A stretch of 64,000 bases of DNA. Source: Anaerolineales bacterium. Lineage in GTDB: Bacteria; Chloroflexota; Anaerolineae; Anaerolineales; Villigracilaceae. Shown here piece by piece: positions 47,731 to 55,377 of this stretch. The position numbers and the translations under genes were made by a program. Below the pieces are notes generated by a model, which saw nothing but the letters and a program-made list of their open reading frames with translations, had not been told where the DNA came from and made no database searches. The DNA is taken from contig JAHDWB010000004.1 of assembly GCA_023382595.1 (NCBI GenBank), positions 210,342-274,341 of the forward strand, read 5' to 3'. How positions within the stretch are numbered: the stretch's first letter is position 1; each line of letters starts with the position of its first letter.

Positions 47731-48797
47731 GGAATGACCTCATGCCTCGCTTCTTCCTTAACGTCAAATGGATTCTTCTTCCTGTGAGCTTTTACCACTT
47801 CAGACATGATCGCCAAAGCGATTTCCTCGGGAGTTTGCGCACCAATGTCGAGACCGATCGGTGCGTGGATGCGTGACAATTGCTCCTCCGTCATGCCATC
47901 ACTTAACAATCTTTCACGCCGTTTTGCATTCGTTGTTTTGCTTCCCAGCGCACCGACGTAGAATGCGGAACTGGTCAATGCGATCTTCAATGCGGGATCA
48001 TCGATCTTTGGATCATGGGTGAGCATGGCAATGGCTGTGGAGTTCTTGATCTCGATCTGCATAAATGCCTCGTCGATCCACGCTTGGATCAATCGGTCGG
48101 CATGTGGGAAGCGATCCTTGTTCCCCCACGCCTCGCGCGGATCGATGAGGATCGTCTGGTAACCAAGCGCCTTTGCCAATGCCACCAATGTGACCGCGAT
48201 ATGCACGCCGCCCACAATGACCAGGGTTGGCGGCGGAAGGATGACATCCAGGAAGATTTCAATATCATCATTCAGCATCAAGCGGCGCGACATCCCTTGC
48301 TCCAATGCGTTGGATGCCAGATTTAACACCCTTTCATCCCATTCGTTGCCGATGCATCCCATGAATTGACCGTTCTCACGAATGACGATTTCCCTGCCCA
48401 GAATCGCATCTGGTCCGTTGACGACGGCGGCAATGACAAACGGTTCTCCGTTCTCAACTGCGCTGTAAGCTGAATCAAAATTTTCTGCATCAAGCGGTTT
48501 TACAAAAATTTCGATCTTTCCCCCGCAGGAAAGCCCGACACCCCAGGCAGTTTCATCGGAAATACTGAAGTGCAGAAGTTGCGGACGTTTCGTTTTCAAC
48601 GACGCGATCCCCGCCTCAACGACTGCGTTCTCCACACAGCCGCCGCTGACCGAGCCGGTCATTTTTCCATCCGAAGTGATCGCCATTTTCGAGCCGGCAT
48701 GGCGCGGCGAAGAACCCCATGTCTGTATGACAGTTGCCAGCGCAATGGATTTCCCCTCTTTTTGCCAATGGATTAAATCAGGAAGAATATCGCGCAT
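47727..48797 (-). CDS. XdhC/CoxF family molybdenum-cofactor maturation protein
   Basis: 356 residues from the ATG at 48797 just after GAGGAG; an upstream TTG at 48824 is less likely. N-terminal motifs (ATVIQTWGSSPRHAGSKMAI, GSVSGGCVENAV) and the C-terminal Rossmann domain (LVIVGGVHIAVTLVALAKALGY; VGALGSKTTNAKRRERL) are typical of XdhC. These proteins bind and sulfurate molybdenum cofactor and insert it in the hydroxylase. It overlaps the FAD subunit gene by four bases and supports an XDH-type, sulfurated cofactor. Confidence 0.9.
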   Translation of the reverse strand: MRDILPDLIHWQKEGKSIALATVIQTWGSSPRHAGSKMAITSDGKMTGSVSGGCVENAVVEAGIASLKTKRPQLLHFSISDETAWGVGLSCGGKIEIFVKPLDAENFDSAYSAVENGEPFVIAAVVNGPDAILGREIVIRENGQFMGCIGNEWDERVLNLASNALEQGMSRRLMLNDDIEIFLDVILPPPTLVIVGGVHIAVTLVALAKALGYQTILIDPREAWGNKDRFPHADRLIQAWIDEAFMQIEIKNSTAIAMLTHDPKIDDPALKIALTSSAFYVGALGSKTTNAKRRERLLSDGMTEEQLSRIHAPIGLDIGAQTPEEIALAIMSEVVKAHRKKNPFDVKEEARHEVIP

Positions 48798-48849
48798 CCT
48801 CTCCTCAAGACCTCTAAAATTCAAACTGACGTGGATAATGAATACTTTG

Positions 48850-49302
48850 CTATGAGTCTTTCTTTTCTATTCTCTTGCGAATTTCCTCATAGAATATACC
48901 GGCTAATTTTTGTGAGACGGGAACCATCAACCGTGAAACCAGGCTCGCCAACTGACCGGAAACATGGATATCTGCCGTCCAACTGACAAGCGTTGCCCCG
49001 TCGGGGGCATCGGAAAGATGCATCTCACTGACAGCGTCCGCGGCACTGCCTGTGGAGGTTCCATGCGCCTTCAGCTTGGCGCGGTTTGGTTCATCCAGTT
49101 CTAGAATGTCCACTTCGCCCGAGAAGCGCGCTTTCACGGAGCCCAACCCCACGGAGACGATACCCTTGTATTTCTTCATTTCTTCGATGGTTTCGATCTT
49201 TTCAACCCCCGGCAGGCACTGACCGATCTGATTTGGATCGGTCAGGAAATCCCAAACTTGTTTTCGTGGAGCGTTGATCTTTACTTCGCCTTTGAGTTGC
49301 AT
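48850..49302 (-). CDS. CoxG-like SRPBCC protein
   Basis: 150 residues with AGGAG before the ATG. It starts MQLKGEVKINAPRKQVWDFL and has GVEKIETIEE and the SRPBCC beta-sheet layout of carbon monoxide dehydrogenase subunit G; the C-terminal amphipathic helix may touch the membrane. CoxG recruits CO dehydrogenase to the membrane in aerobic bacteria, and relatives accompany many form II hydroxylases. It is the first gene of the operon, so the hydroxylase may be membrane-associated. Confidence 0.88.
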   Translation of the reverse strand: MQLKGEVKINAPRKQVWDFLTDPNQIGQCLPGVEKIETIEEMKKYKGIVSVGLGSVKARFSGEVDILELDEPNRAKLKAHGTSTGSAADAVSEMHLSDAPDGATLVSWTADIHVSGQLASLVSRLMVPVSQKLAGIFYEEIRKRIEKKDS

Positions 49303-49599
49303 GGATACTCCTCAGGGGCTTGCGTGGTATTTTTCGCGCTCAAGGCTTGGAGTGTAGCACAACCCAATCGTGAGAGTCAACCGGAAATCAAAAGTATCTA
49401 AAGCGGGAACAGGCAACAGGTCAGAACGAGATGCGGAAAAAATATCCCGAACCGATCTTGAAATTACACGCATCCTCCCGCAAAATCGAGGGTTAACTGT
49501 CATAACTTGTGTGCCATATTTCCAGGAGGTGTGTATGAAGACATTGACAATGAGCTGATCACCACAAACTTTTATCAATATTTAACAAGGAGATCAGAA
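49303..49599. promoter_or_regulatory. Divergent control region of the hydroxylase operon and permease
   Basis: These 297 bases separate the nine-gene minus-strand operon from the plus-strand permease, so co-regulation is likely. A weak promoter candidate for the permease is TTGAAA (49458-49463), a 17-base spacer and CAAAAT (49481-49486). I saw no purine riboswitch consensus. A short leader reading frame (49535-49558) lies before the permease. Confidence 0.45.
49535..49558 (+). CDS. Possible 7-residue leader peptide upstream of the permease
   Basis: ATG 49535 is preceded at ideal distance by AGGAGGT (49524-49530), the strongest ribosome-binding site in this part of the window. The frame codes MKTLTMS and stops at 49556-49558, 41 bases before the permease ATG at 49600, which has its own AAGGAGA. 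It could be a regulatory leader peptide or a chance match. Confidence 0.3.
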   Translation: MKTLTMS

Positions 49600-51045
49600 A
49601 TGGCAAAGGCAAAGAAGGCTGATTCAAAAAAGAGTGCGGGGAATGCTTCAAACAATAATGTTATGGGTTATCTGCCAAATGACGCCCCGCCCTTGGGGCA
49701 GACCATCCTGCTGGGTTTTCAGCATGTGTTGACCATGTTCCCCGCCACTGCGTTCGTGGCGGCATTATGCGGTTTTCATCTTGGAACCGTGCTGACCGTC
49801 TCCGGGTTGGGCACGATCGTCGCGTTGATGCTTTCAAAATGGCGCATCGGAAAATTCATTCCGCTATTTTACGGCTCAAGTTTTAGTTATATTGCGGCGT
49901 ACCTTGCCATCGCCCAGCAAATGACCGGCAGTCTGCCTGCGTTCGGAACTCCGCTGCCTGATAATGTCATCAGCACCATTCAGGCTGGCATCGTTGTGAC
50001 AGGTCTTTTGAACATTGTGATCGGTTTTGTCATTCAGGCTGTCGGCAAGGACAAGATCGACATGGTTTTGCCTCCGATCGTGACAGGTTCCGTCGCCGCG
50101 ATCATTGGTTTTGGTTTGGCGTTTGCGGCGTTGGATCTGGCAGCAGCAAATTGGGGCGTGGGCATTGTGACCCTGCTCTCAACCATCATGTTCTCTGTTT
50201 ACCTTCAAAATCGGGGTTTCCTCGGGATGATACCGGTGATTTTGGGGGCAGTTGTCGGATACATCTTCTCGGCAGTTACCGAGCCGGGATCGGTCAGCTT
50301 CGCTTCTGTCGCCGCCGCTCCTTGGTTCGCCGTCCCGAACTTTACCTTCCCGACATTCAGCGGCGCAATGGTAGGCACCGCCATTTTCAGCGTTTCCGTG
50401 ATGGCAATTGCAACCATCCCTGAATCCACCGCCCATCTTTATCAGATCGGCTTGTACGTGGACCGCTTTGCGAAGGATACGAAGCGCGAACCCTACCATC
50501 TCGATAAACACATCGGCTTCAACCTCGTCCTTGATGGCATCGACGATACGCTGAAGGGCTTGTTCGGGGCAACAGCCGGAACGAATTACGGCGAAAACAA
50601 TTCCCTGATGGCGATCACCCGCAACTATTCCGGTCCGGTGTTGATCGCTGCGGGCGTGATCGCTGCCCTGCTTGGGTTCATTGGAAAACTGGCTGGTTTG
50701 ATCCAAACCGTCCCGCTGGCAGTCAGCGGCGGGCTGGCGATTTACCTCTTTGGCGCGATCGGTATGCAAGGCATAGCCCTGATGCAGGAACATAAGGTCA
50801 GCATGTTCAATCCGCGCAACCTGGCGGTTGGTGCAGTGATCATGGTCGTTGGCATCGGTGGGAACATCGGTTTCGAAGGCGGCTTTCTGCCCATCCCGAT
50901 CCTGCAGGGACTTTTCCCGAGCGGTCTGCCCGCCATTGCAACAGCGGCGGTGCTGGGCATCCTTGTCAATGCCGTCTTCCTGATCTTCAAACCGCCCTTT
51001 GTCGAGACAGAAGTCCTTGACGAAGCGGCTGCCGCGGCGGATTGA
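49600..51045 (+). CDS. NCS2 family nucleobase permease (uracil/xanthine type)
   Basis: 481 residues from the ATG at 49600, which follows AAGGAGA. About 12-14 helices. The family hallmarks include ILLGFQHVLTMFPATAFVA near the start (His in QH), IGFGLAFAALDL and the conserved acidic helix 10 region around KGLFGATAGTNYGENNSLMAIT (NxGENxxxM). UraA/XanQ-type carriers bring uracil, xanthine or urate in with protons. The GTNYGENN form is closer to uracil permeases than to the xanthine/urate QNNGVI form. Divergent from the molybdenum hydroxylase operon, it points to a nucleobase as substrate. Confidence 0.92.
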   Translation: MAKAKKADSKKSAGNASNNNVMGYLPNDAPPLGQTILLGFQHVLTMFPATAFVAALCGFHLGTVLTVSGLGTIVALMLSKWRIGKFIPLFYGSSFSYIAAYLAIAQQMTGSLPAFGTPLPDNVISTIQAGIVVTGLLNIVIGFVIQAVGKDKIDMVLPPIVTGSVAAIIGFGLAFAALDLAAANWGVGIVTLLSTIMFSVYLQNRGFLGMIPVILGAVVGYIFSAVTEPGSVSFASVAAAPWFAVPNFTFPTFSGAMVGTAIFSVSVMAIATIPESTAHLYQIGLYVDRFAKDTKREPYHLDKHIGFNLVLDGIDDTLKGLFGATAGTNYGENNSLMAITRNYSGPVLIAAGVIAALLGFIGKLAGLIQTVPLAVSGGLAIYLFGAIGMQGIALMQEHKVSMFNPRNLAVGAVIMVVGIGGNIGFEGGFLPIPILQGLFPSGLPAIATAAVLGILVNAVFLIFKPPFVETEVLDEAAAAAD

Positions 51046-51069
51046 TAGACCACCCCGCTGATTAAAAAC

Positions 51070-51100
51070 AAAACAGGACAGGTGACACCTGTCCTGTTTT
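51070..51100. terminator. Bidirectional intrinsic terminator
   Basis: A perfect 14-bp stem (51070-51083 with 51087-51100, loop GAC) starts with AAAA and ends with TTTTGTTT. It lies between the permease stop and the stop of the convergent DUF2270 gene and can serve both strands. Confidence 0.85.
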
Positions 51101-51112
51101 GTTTCATGTAGG

Positions 51113-52180
51113 TTATTTTTTCTCTTCCTCCAGCGGGGCGAAGCCGCCGCCGAGGATTTCCTGTGCGGGGGAGACGATGACCACGGCTTTTGGATCTTCC
51201 TTTGCCACGGCGGTCTTCAAGTTATGCGCTTCGGTAATGGTCAACGCGCACATCAGGATCGAACGTTCGTTGCCTGTGTACATGCCTTTGCCCTGCATGG
51301 CGGTCACGCCGCGTTTCAGGTCGGTCAGGATGCGGTCGGAAACTTCATCGGGTTTGTCGGTGATGATGAGGGCAAGCAGTTGTCGGCGGCGGCGATGCGG
51401 GACAAAGAATGAGCGGATCCCTTTCTGTTTGCCTTGCATGGAAGTCGCGGCAGGTGCGGTCTCATCCCCAAAACGCGGCAGAATTTCTCCCGTGGCGCGG
51501 GTCATGGTGATGGTCGCAAGCGCAACCAGCGCAAGGATGGAATAGAATATTAACCCAAGGGAGATCATAACTTCGCCTGAGATCACGCCGACAGCACTGC
51601 GCTCGACGAATTCATCCAGACTTTGGGCTGCTTCGGGGAAAAGCCAGATCTTTGCCACCCAGGATGCGTACAGGATGAGGAAAATCCAGAAGTAATTTCT
51701 GCGCAGACGCCTGCCGAATGCCTCCCACATTGAGATTGGGAAACTTGGGGTAAGCAGATTCTCCGCCAGGCTCTCCGCCCATTCAGGGGATGGATGGAAC
51801 GGCGGCACGAGCATCGCGGCATAAAAATCCGTTTCCATTAAGCGTACGCGGTAACTCCATAGTTCGTAATAACGATAGCGCCGTGCTTCGATGAACAGAA
51901 ACCATAGCACCAACAAGGTATTCAGAATGATGATCCCATGATGAACGGATGATTGGCTGAATGCGATCGAAAGTACTGCGCCTGTTGCCACGACCGCCCA
52001 GTTGGTGGTGGTATCCAGTCGTTGCCGCCAGACGTTGGCGCGCTGAATTTCGGCGCGGAAAAAATGAACCATGGCGGTAACGAACTCGCTGCTTCCAAGA
52101 TGATAGCCGCGATACGTCCAGACGGGCTCCTCGCCCGGTTTTTCTTTTTTGGATCTTGATTTTGTGGATTTGACTGGCAT
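51113..52180 (-). CDS. DUF2270 membrane protein with C-terminal DUF2179-like domain
   Basis: 355 residues. Residues 25-235 match DUF2270: YHLGSSEFVTAMVHFFRAEIQRANVWRQRLD region, two helices about 60-95, RYYELWSYRVRLMETDFYA and two more helices about 160-225. Residues 270-350 resemble the YitT-type DUF2179 domain (LLALIITDKPDEVSDRI, RGVTAMQGKGMYTGNERSILMCAL). DUF2179 may bind a small ligand. The function is unknown; a membrane sensor or channel-like protein is a guess. It is convergent with the permease and divergent from the PAS kinase gene. Confidence 0.75.
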   Translation of the reverse strand: MPVKSTKSRSKKEKPGEEPVWTYRGYHLGSSEFVTAMVHFFRAEIQRANVWRQRLDTTTNWAVVATGAVLSIAFSQSSVHHGIIILNTLLVLWFLFIEARRYRYYELWSYRVRLMETDFYAAMLVPPFHPSPEWAESLAENLLTPSFPISMWEAFGRRLRRNYFWIFLILYASWVAKIWLFPEAAQSLDEFVERSAVGVISGEVMISLGLIFYSILALVALATITMTRATGEILPRFGDETAPAATSMQGKQKGIRSFFVPHRRRRQLLALIITDKPDEVSDRILTDLKRGVTAMQGKGMYTGNERSILMCALTITEAHNLKTAVAKEDPKAVVIVSPAQEILGGGFAPLEEEKK

Positions 52181-52363
52181 GGAATGCTCTTATTTTCTCT
52201 CAATTTATCCTTGCAATAATAACCTATTTTTGGACACAGCATCTCAAAAATTCTCTCCCCGGCATAAAGGTTGACATATCTTTGGGTGTCTCGGAAATGG
52301 AGTTCCACCCGCCTTTTGCTGTGTACTTTATCCTCGATTGCCCGCAACATGTCATGATTTTAT

Positions 52364-52391
52364 TTGGATTTGAGATACGGGGTGCTAGAAT
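52364..52391 (+). promoter_or_regulatory. Promoter candidate for the PAS kinase operon
   Basis: TTGGAT (52364-52369), a 16-base spacer and TAGAAT (52386-52391). The predicted transcript start near 52398 falls after an upstream in-frame start at 52282 and just before the ATG at 52423, which supports the shorter protein. Confidence 0.45.
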
Positions 52392-52422
52392 AATTAAGAC
52401 AATTTCCAAGGCGCAGACAGAG

Positions 52423-54372
52423 ATGAAAATTCTCCATCCAGTTGAATCTCAAGAATCAGAAGCGCGCTTCCGTGCCATGTTCGAGAGCGCGGGCATCGGC
52501 ATTGCGCTGGTCGGCATGGACCGCCGCCCGATCGAAGCCAATGCGGCGATGATCGAAATGACGGGCTACAGCCCGGAAGAGTTTTTCAAGATGAGCGGGG
52601 CGGACCTGAGTTACCCGGGGGATGCAGAGATCGGGATGCCCGAACTCCGGGCGGTGCTGGAAGGCACGCTGAACACCTACCAGATCGAAAAACGCTACGT
52701 CCGCAAAAGCGGGCAGATATTCTGGGTGCGCCTGACCAACTCCGTCGTGCGTTCTGCCGATGGGACGCCGCAATACTTCGTCACGATCGTGGAGGATATC
52801 AACGAACAGAAACAGGCACAGGAGGAACTCCACAAATCCCAGGCTCGTTTCCGGGCGATCTTTAACGACTCGGCGGTGGGGATGGGGGTTATGGGGCTGG
52901 ACCGCAGGATCATCGATGCAAATCCCGCCATCTGCCGCATGTACGGTATGACGCGCGATGAAATGATTGGCATGAGCGCGGCGGAGGTCACCTACCCGGA
53001 GGACAATCCGCAATCCACACAATTATTGGATGAATTGATCTCGGGGCAGCGCGATTCGTACGAGATTGACCGCCGCTACATTCGCAGGAACGGGGAGGTC
53101 TTTTGGGCGCATGTCACCATGTCGTCGGTGCGCGGATCGGACGGCAAACCGCTCTATCTGGTCGGCATGGTCATTGACATCGACGAGCAGAAGAAGATGC
53201 AGGAGCGCATTCGCGAGTCGGAGGCGCGCTTTCAGGCAATCTTCGACAACGTCGCTGTGGGCGTGGCAGTCATGACGCTTGACCGCCAGCCGGTTGCCGT
53301 CAATGCCCAGACCGAAAAGATCACCGGCTACAGTCTCGACGATTTAGCAGGCATGAACCCTGTCATGATTGTCATTCCCGAAGACCGGAACATAGACGTC
53401 GAGATGTTCAAAGACCTGGTGGAAGGCAGGCGCGATTCCTATGTGATGGAAAGACGTTACCGCCACAAGGATGGTCATATCTTCTGGGCGCGCATCAATT
53501 ATTCCCTGGTGCGCGACAGGAACAGCAACCCGGATTACCTGGTCGGCATCATCGAGGACATCGACGAACAGAAACGCGCCAATGAACGGCTGGCGGAGCA
53601 GGAAGCCGACTATCTTCTGACTCTGCAACAGCGCGTGCGGGAACGCACCCGCGAACTGGAGGAAGCCAACCAGCGCCTCCAGCAGGAGATCGAACAGCGC
53701 AGGAAGATCGAGCAGGAACTTGCCGAACGAGCCGCTGATGAAGCCGTCACCGCCGACCGTACCCGCCTCGCACGTGACCTGCATGATGCGGTCACTCAAA
53801 CCCTGTTCTCCGCCAGCCTGACGGCAGAAGTCCTGCCCGATCTGTGGGAGATGGACGTGGAAGAGGCGAAACGATCCACTGAAGAATTGCGTCAGCTCAC
53901 GCGCGGCGCGCTGGCGGAAATGCGCACCCTCCTGCTTGAACTGCGTCCCGCCGCACTGACCCAGACCCGTCTCAGCGACCTCATCCGGCAATTGTGCGAA
54001 GCCTTTATTGGGCGTTCGCGCCTGCCCATCACGCTGAGCATCGAAGGCGACTGCGAACTTCCGCCCGAAGTGCAGGTCGCCTTCTATCGTATTGCACAGG
54101 AGAGCCTGAACAACGTCTTCAAATATGCGCGCGCCACGCAGGTGAATGTCAACCTGTTCCTTTCCGCTGCTACCGTGCATTTCGAGACCTGTGATAACGG
54201 TATCGGCTTCGACCTGTCCTCCAGTAAGCCGACCAGCCTGGGTATGCGTATCATGCGCGAACGGGCGGAAGCCATCGGCGCGGACTTTCACATTTCCAGC
54301 ACGGTCGGCGCGGGCACGTGCGTTGAAGTGACCTGGAACAAGAACCCAAATCTCAAATTGAGAGTGTTATAA
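52423..54372 (+). CDS. Triple-PAS sensor histidine kinase, NarL/HisKA_3 type
   Basis: 649 residues from the ATG at 52423. Three tandem PAS/PAC units cover about 12-130, 138-255 and 262-382, each with an ARFRAxF start and an RDR/NPDYLVGIIEDI-type close. A coiled coil (about 385-440, REELEEANQRLQQEIEQRRK region) leads to HisKA_3 with the phosphoacceptor His in ARDLHDAVTQTLFSASL (about 455), then the ATPase domain (CDNGIGFDL, GLGMRIMRERAEAIG-like). There is no membrane helix, so it should sense a cytosolic cue such as redox or a ligand. It is followed after ten bases by its response regulator. Confidence 0.92.
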   Translation: MKILHPVESQESEARFRAMFESAGIGIALVGMDRRPIEANAAMIEMTGYSPEEFFKMSGADLSYPGDAEIGMPELRAVLEGTLNTYQIEKRYVRKSGQIFWVRLTNSVVRSADGTPQYFVTIVEDINEQKQAQEELHKSQARFRAIFNDSAVGMGVMGLDRRIIDANPAICRMYGMTRDEMIGMSAAEVTYPEDNPQSTQLLDELISGQRDSYEIDRRYIRRNGEVFWAHVTMSSVRGSDGKPLYLVGMVIDIDEQKKMQERIRESEARFQAIFDNVAVGVAVMTLDRQPVAVNAQTEKITGYSLDDLAGMNPVMIVIPEDRNIDVEMFKDLVEGRRDSYVMERRYRHKDGHIFWARINYSLVRDRNSNPDYLVGIIEDIDEQKRANERLAEQEADYLLTLQQRVRERTRELEEANQRLQQEIEQRRKIEQELAERAADEAVTADRTRLARDLHDAVTQTLFSASLTAEVLPDLWEMDVEEAKRSTEELRQLTRGALAEMRTLLLELRPAALTQTRLSDLIRQLCEAFIGRSRLPITLSIEGDCELPPEVQVAFYRIAQESLNNVFKYARATQVNVNLFLSAATVHFETCDNGIGFDLSSSKPTSLGMRIMRERAEAIGADFHISSTVGAGTCVEVTWNKNPNLKLRVL

Positions 54373-54382
54373 GGAGCGGGAC

Positions 54383-55009
54383 ATGACCATTAAGATCCTT
54401 CTGGTGGATGATCATGCCGTTGTGCGCAGCGGACTATCGAAGTTCCTCATGGTGAACAAAGACCTGAAACTGGTCGGCGAGGCATCCGATGGCGCCGAGG
54501 CGGTGCAGATGGTTGCACTTCACAAGCCCGACATTGTTCTAATGGACCTGATGATGCCCGGCATGGATGGCATTGCCGCCACGCGCGAGATCCACAAGAA
54601 ATATCCGCAGGTGAAGGTCATCGCATTGACCAGCTTTGCCGAACAGAACATGGTGCAGGGCGCCTTGCAGGCGGGCGCGGTCGGCTACTTGCAAAAGAAC
54701 GTCACCGCCAAAGAATTGGGGATCGCCATCCATGCGGCGTGCGAGGGCAGGATGACACTTTCAGCGGAAGCCGCGCAAGTGCTGGCGAACTCCGTGGCAC
54801 AGCCGCAGATCCCCGGCGGGCAGTTGACCGAACGTGAACGCGACGTCTTGAAATGCATGGTGGATGGACTGAATAACAACGAGATTGCCGAAAGGCTGGT
54901 CGTCAGCCTCGGCACGGTTAAATTCCACATCTCGAACATCTTCCACAAACTTGGCGTGGACAGCCGTGTCGAAGCCGTCAAACTGGCGCTCGAACAAAAG
55001 CTGGTGTAA
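54383..55009 (+). CDS. NarL/FixJ family response regulator
   Basis: 208 residues, with AAGGAG before the ATG. The receiver domain (1-120) has DD at 10-11, the phosphorylated Asp in DIVLMDLMMPG (about 54), and conserved Thr and Lys (LTSFAE, LQKNV). The C-terminal LuxR-type helix-turn-helix is TERERDVLKCMVDGLNNNEIAERLVVSLGTVKFHISNIFHKL. It probably regulates genes in answer to the PAS kinase. Its targets are not visible here. Confidence 0.95.
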   Translation: MTIKILLVDDHAVVRSGLSKFLMVNKDLKLVGEASDGAEAVQMVALHKPDIVLMDLMMPGMDGIAATREIHKKYPQVKVIALTSFAEQNMVQGALQAGAVGYLQKNVTAKELGIAIHAACEGRMTLSAEAAQVLANSVAQPQIPGGQLTERERDVLKCMVDGLNNNEIAERLVVSLGTVKFHISNIFHKLGVDSRVEAVKLALEQKLV

Positions 55010-55377
55010 CAACTTCCCGTGCGTGATGAAGCGCACTATCCACTCGGCTAGGTAAATACTCCACCAGAGTCAGATGCTATAAACATCGCTTGTATTCTAT
55101 GGGAAGTGATGTTTATGGGATTCGTATTCTCATTGCAGATTCAGATTCGGCAACATACAGGGTGTTGATCTGCTCACTAGCGTAAGATAGCGCATTTTCT
55201 TATTTATAAGGTGTAGCGCACCATGTATGAATTTGCAATGAAATTGGTGGAAAATGTCACTTGACAAAGGCCTTTCAAAACTGTAAGCTTCGACTAATTA
55301 TTCATTAATTTTTTCCGCAAGAGGGCGAAAGAACTATTTTCATCTTTATTCGCGGGGAAAATTGAAAGGGAGTATAC
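55010..55377 (+). promoter_or_regulatory. Intergenic region with promoter for the giant surface protein
   Basis: No gene is seen in these 368 bases. TTGACA (55261-55266), a 17-base spacer and TAAGCT (55284-55289) form a promoter candidate, giving a leader of about 80 bases, and GAAAGGGAG lies just before the ATG at 55378. The segment is AT-rich compared with the genes on both sides. Confidence 0.45.

Noticed and set aside
38916..49302. Aerobic carbon monoxide dehydrogenase operon
   Set aside because: The large subunit lacks the catalytic Cys loop and the operon holds FdrA, DUF1116, amidase and cyclase genes unrelated to CO oxidation.
49303..49599. Purine riboswitch before the nucleobase permease
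   Set aside because: I could not find the conserved core loops or the P1 stem; only a leader frame and weak promoter are visible.
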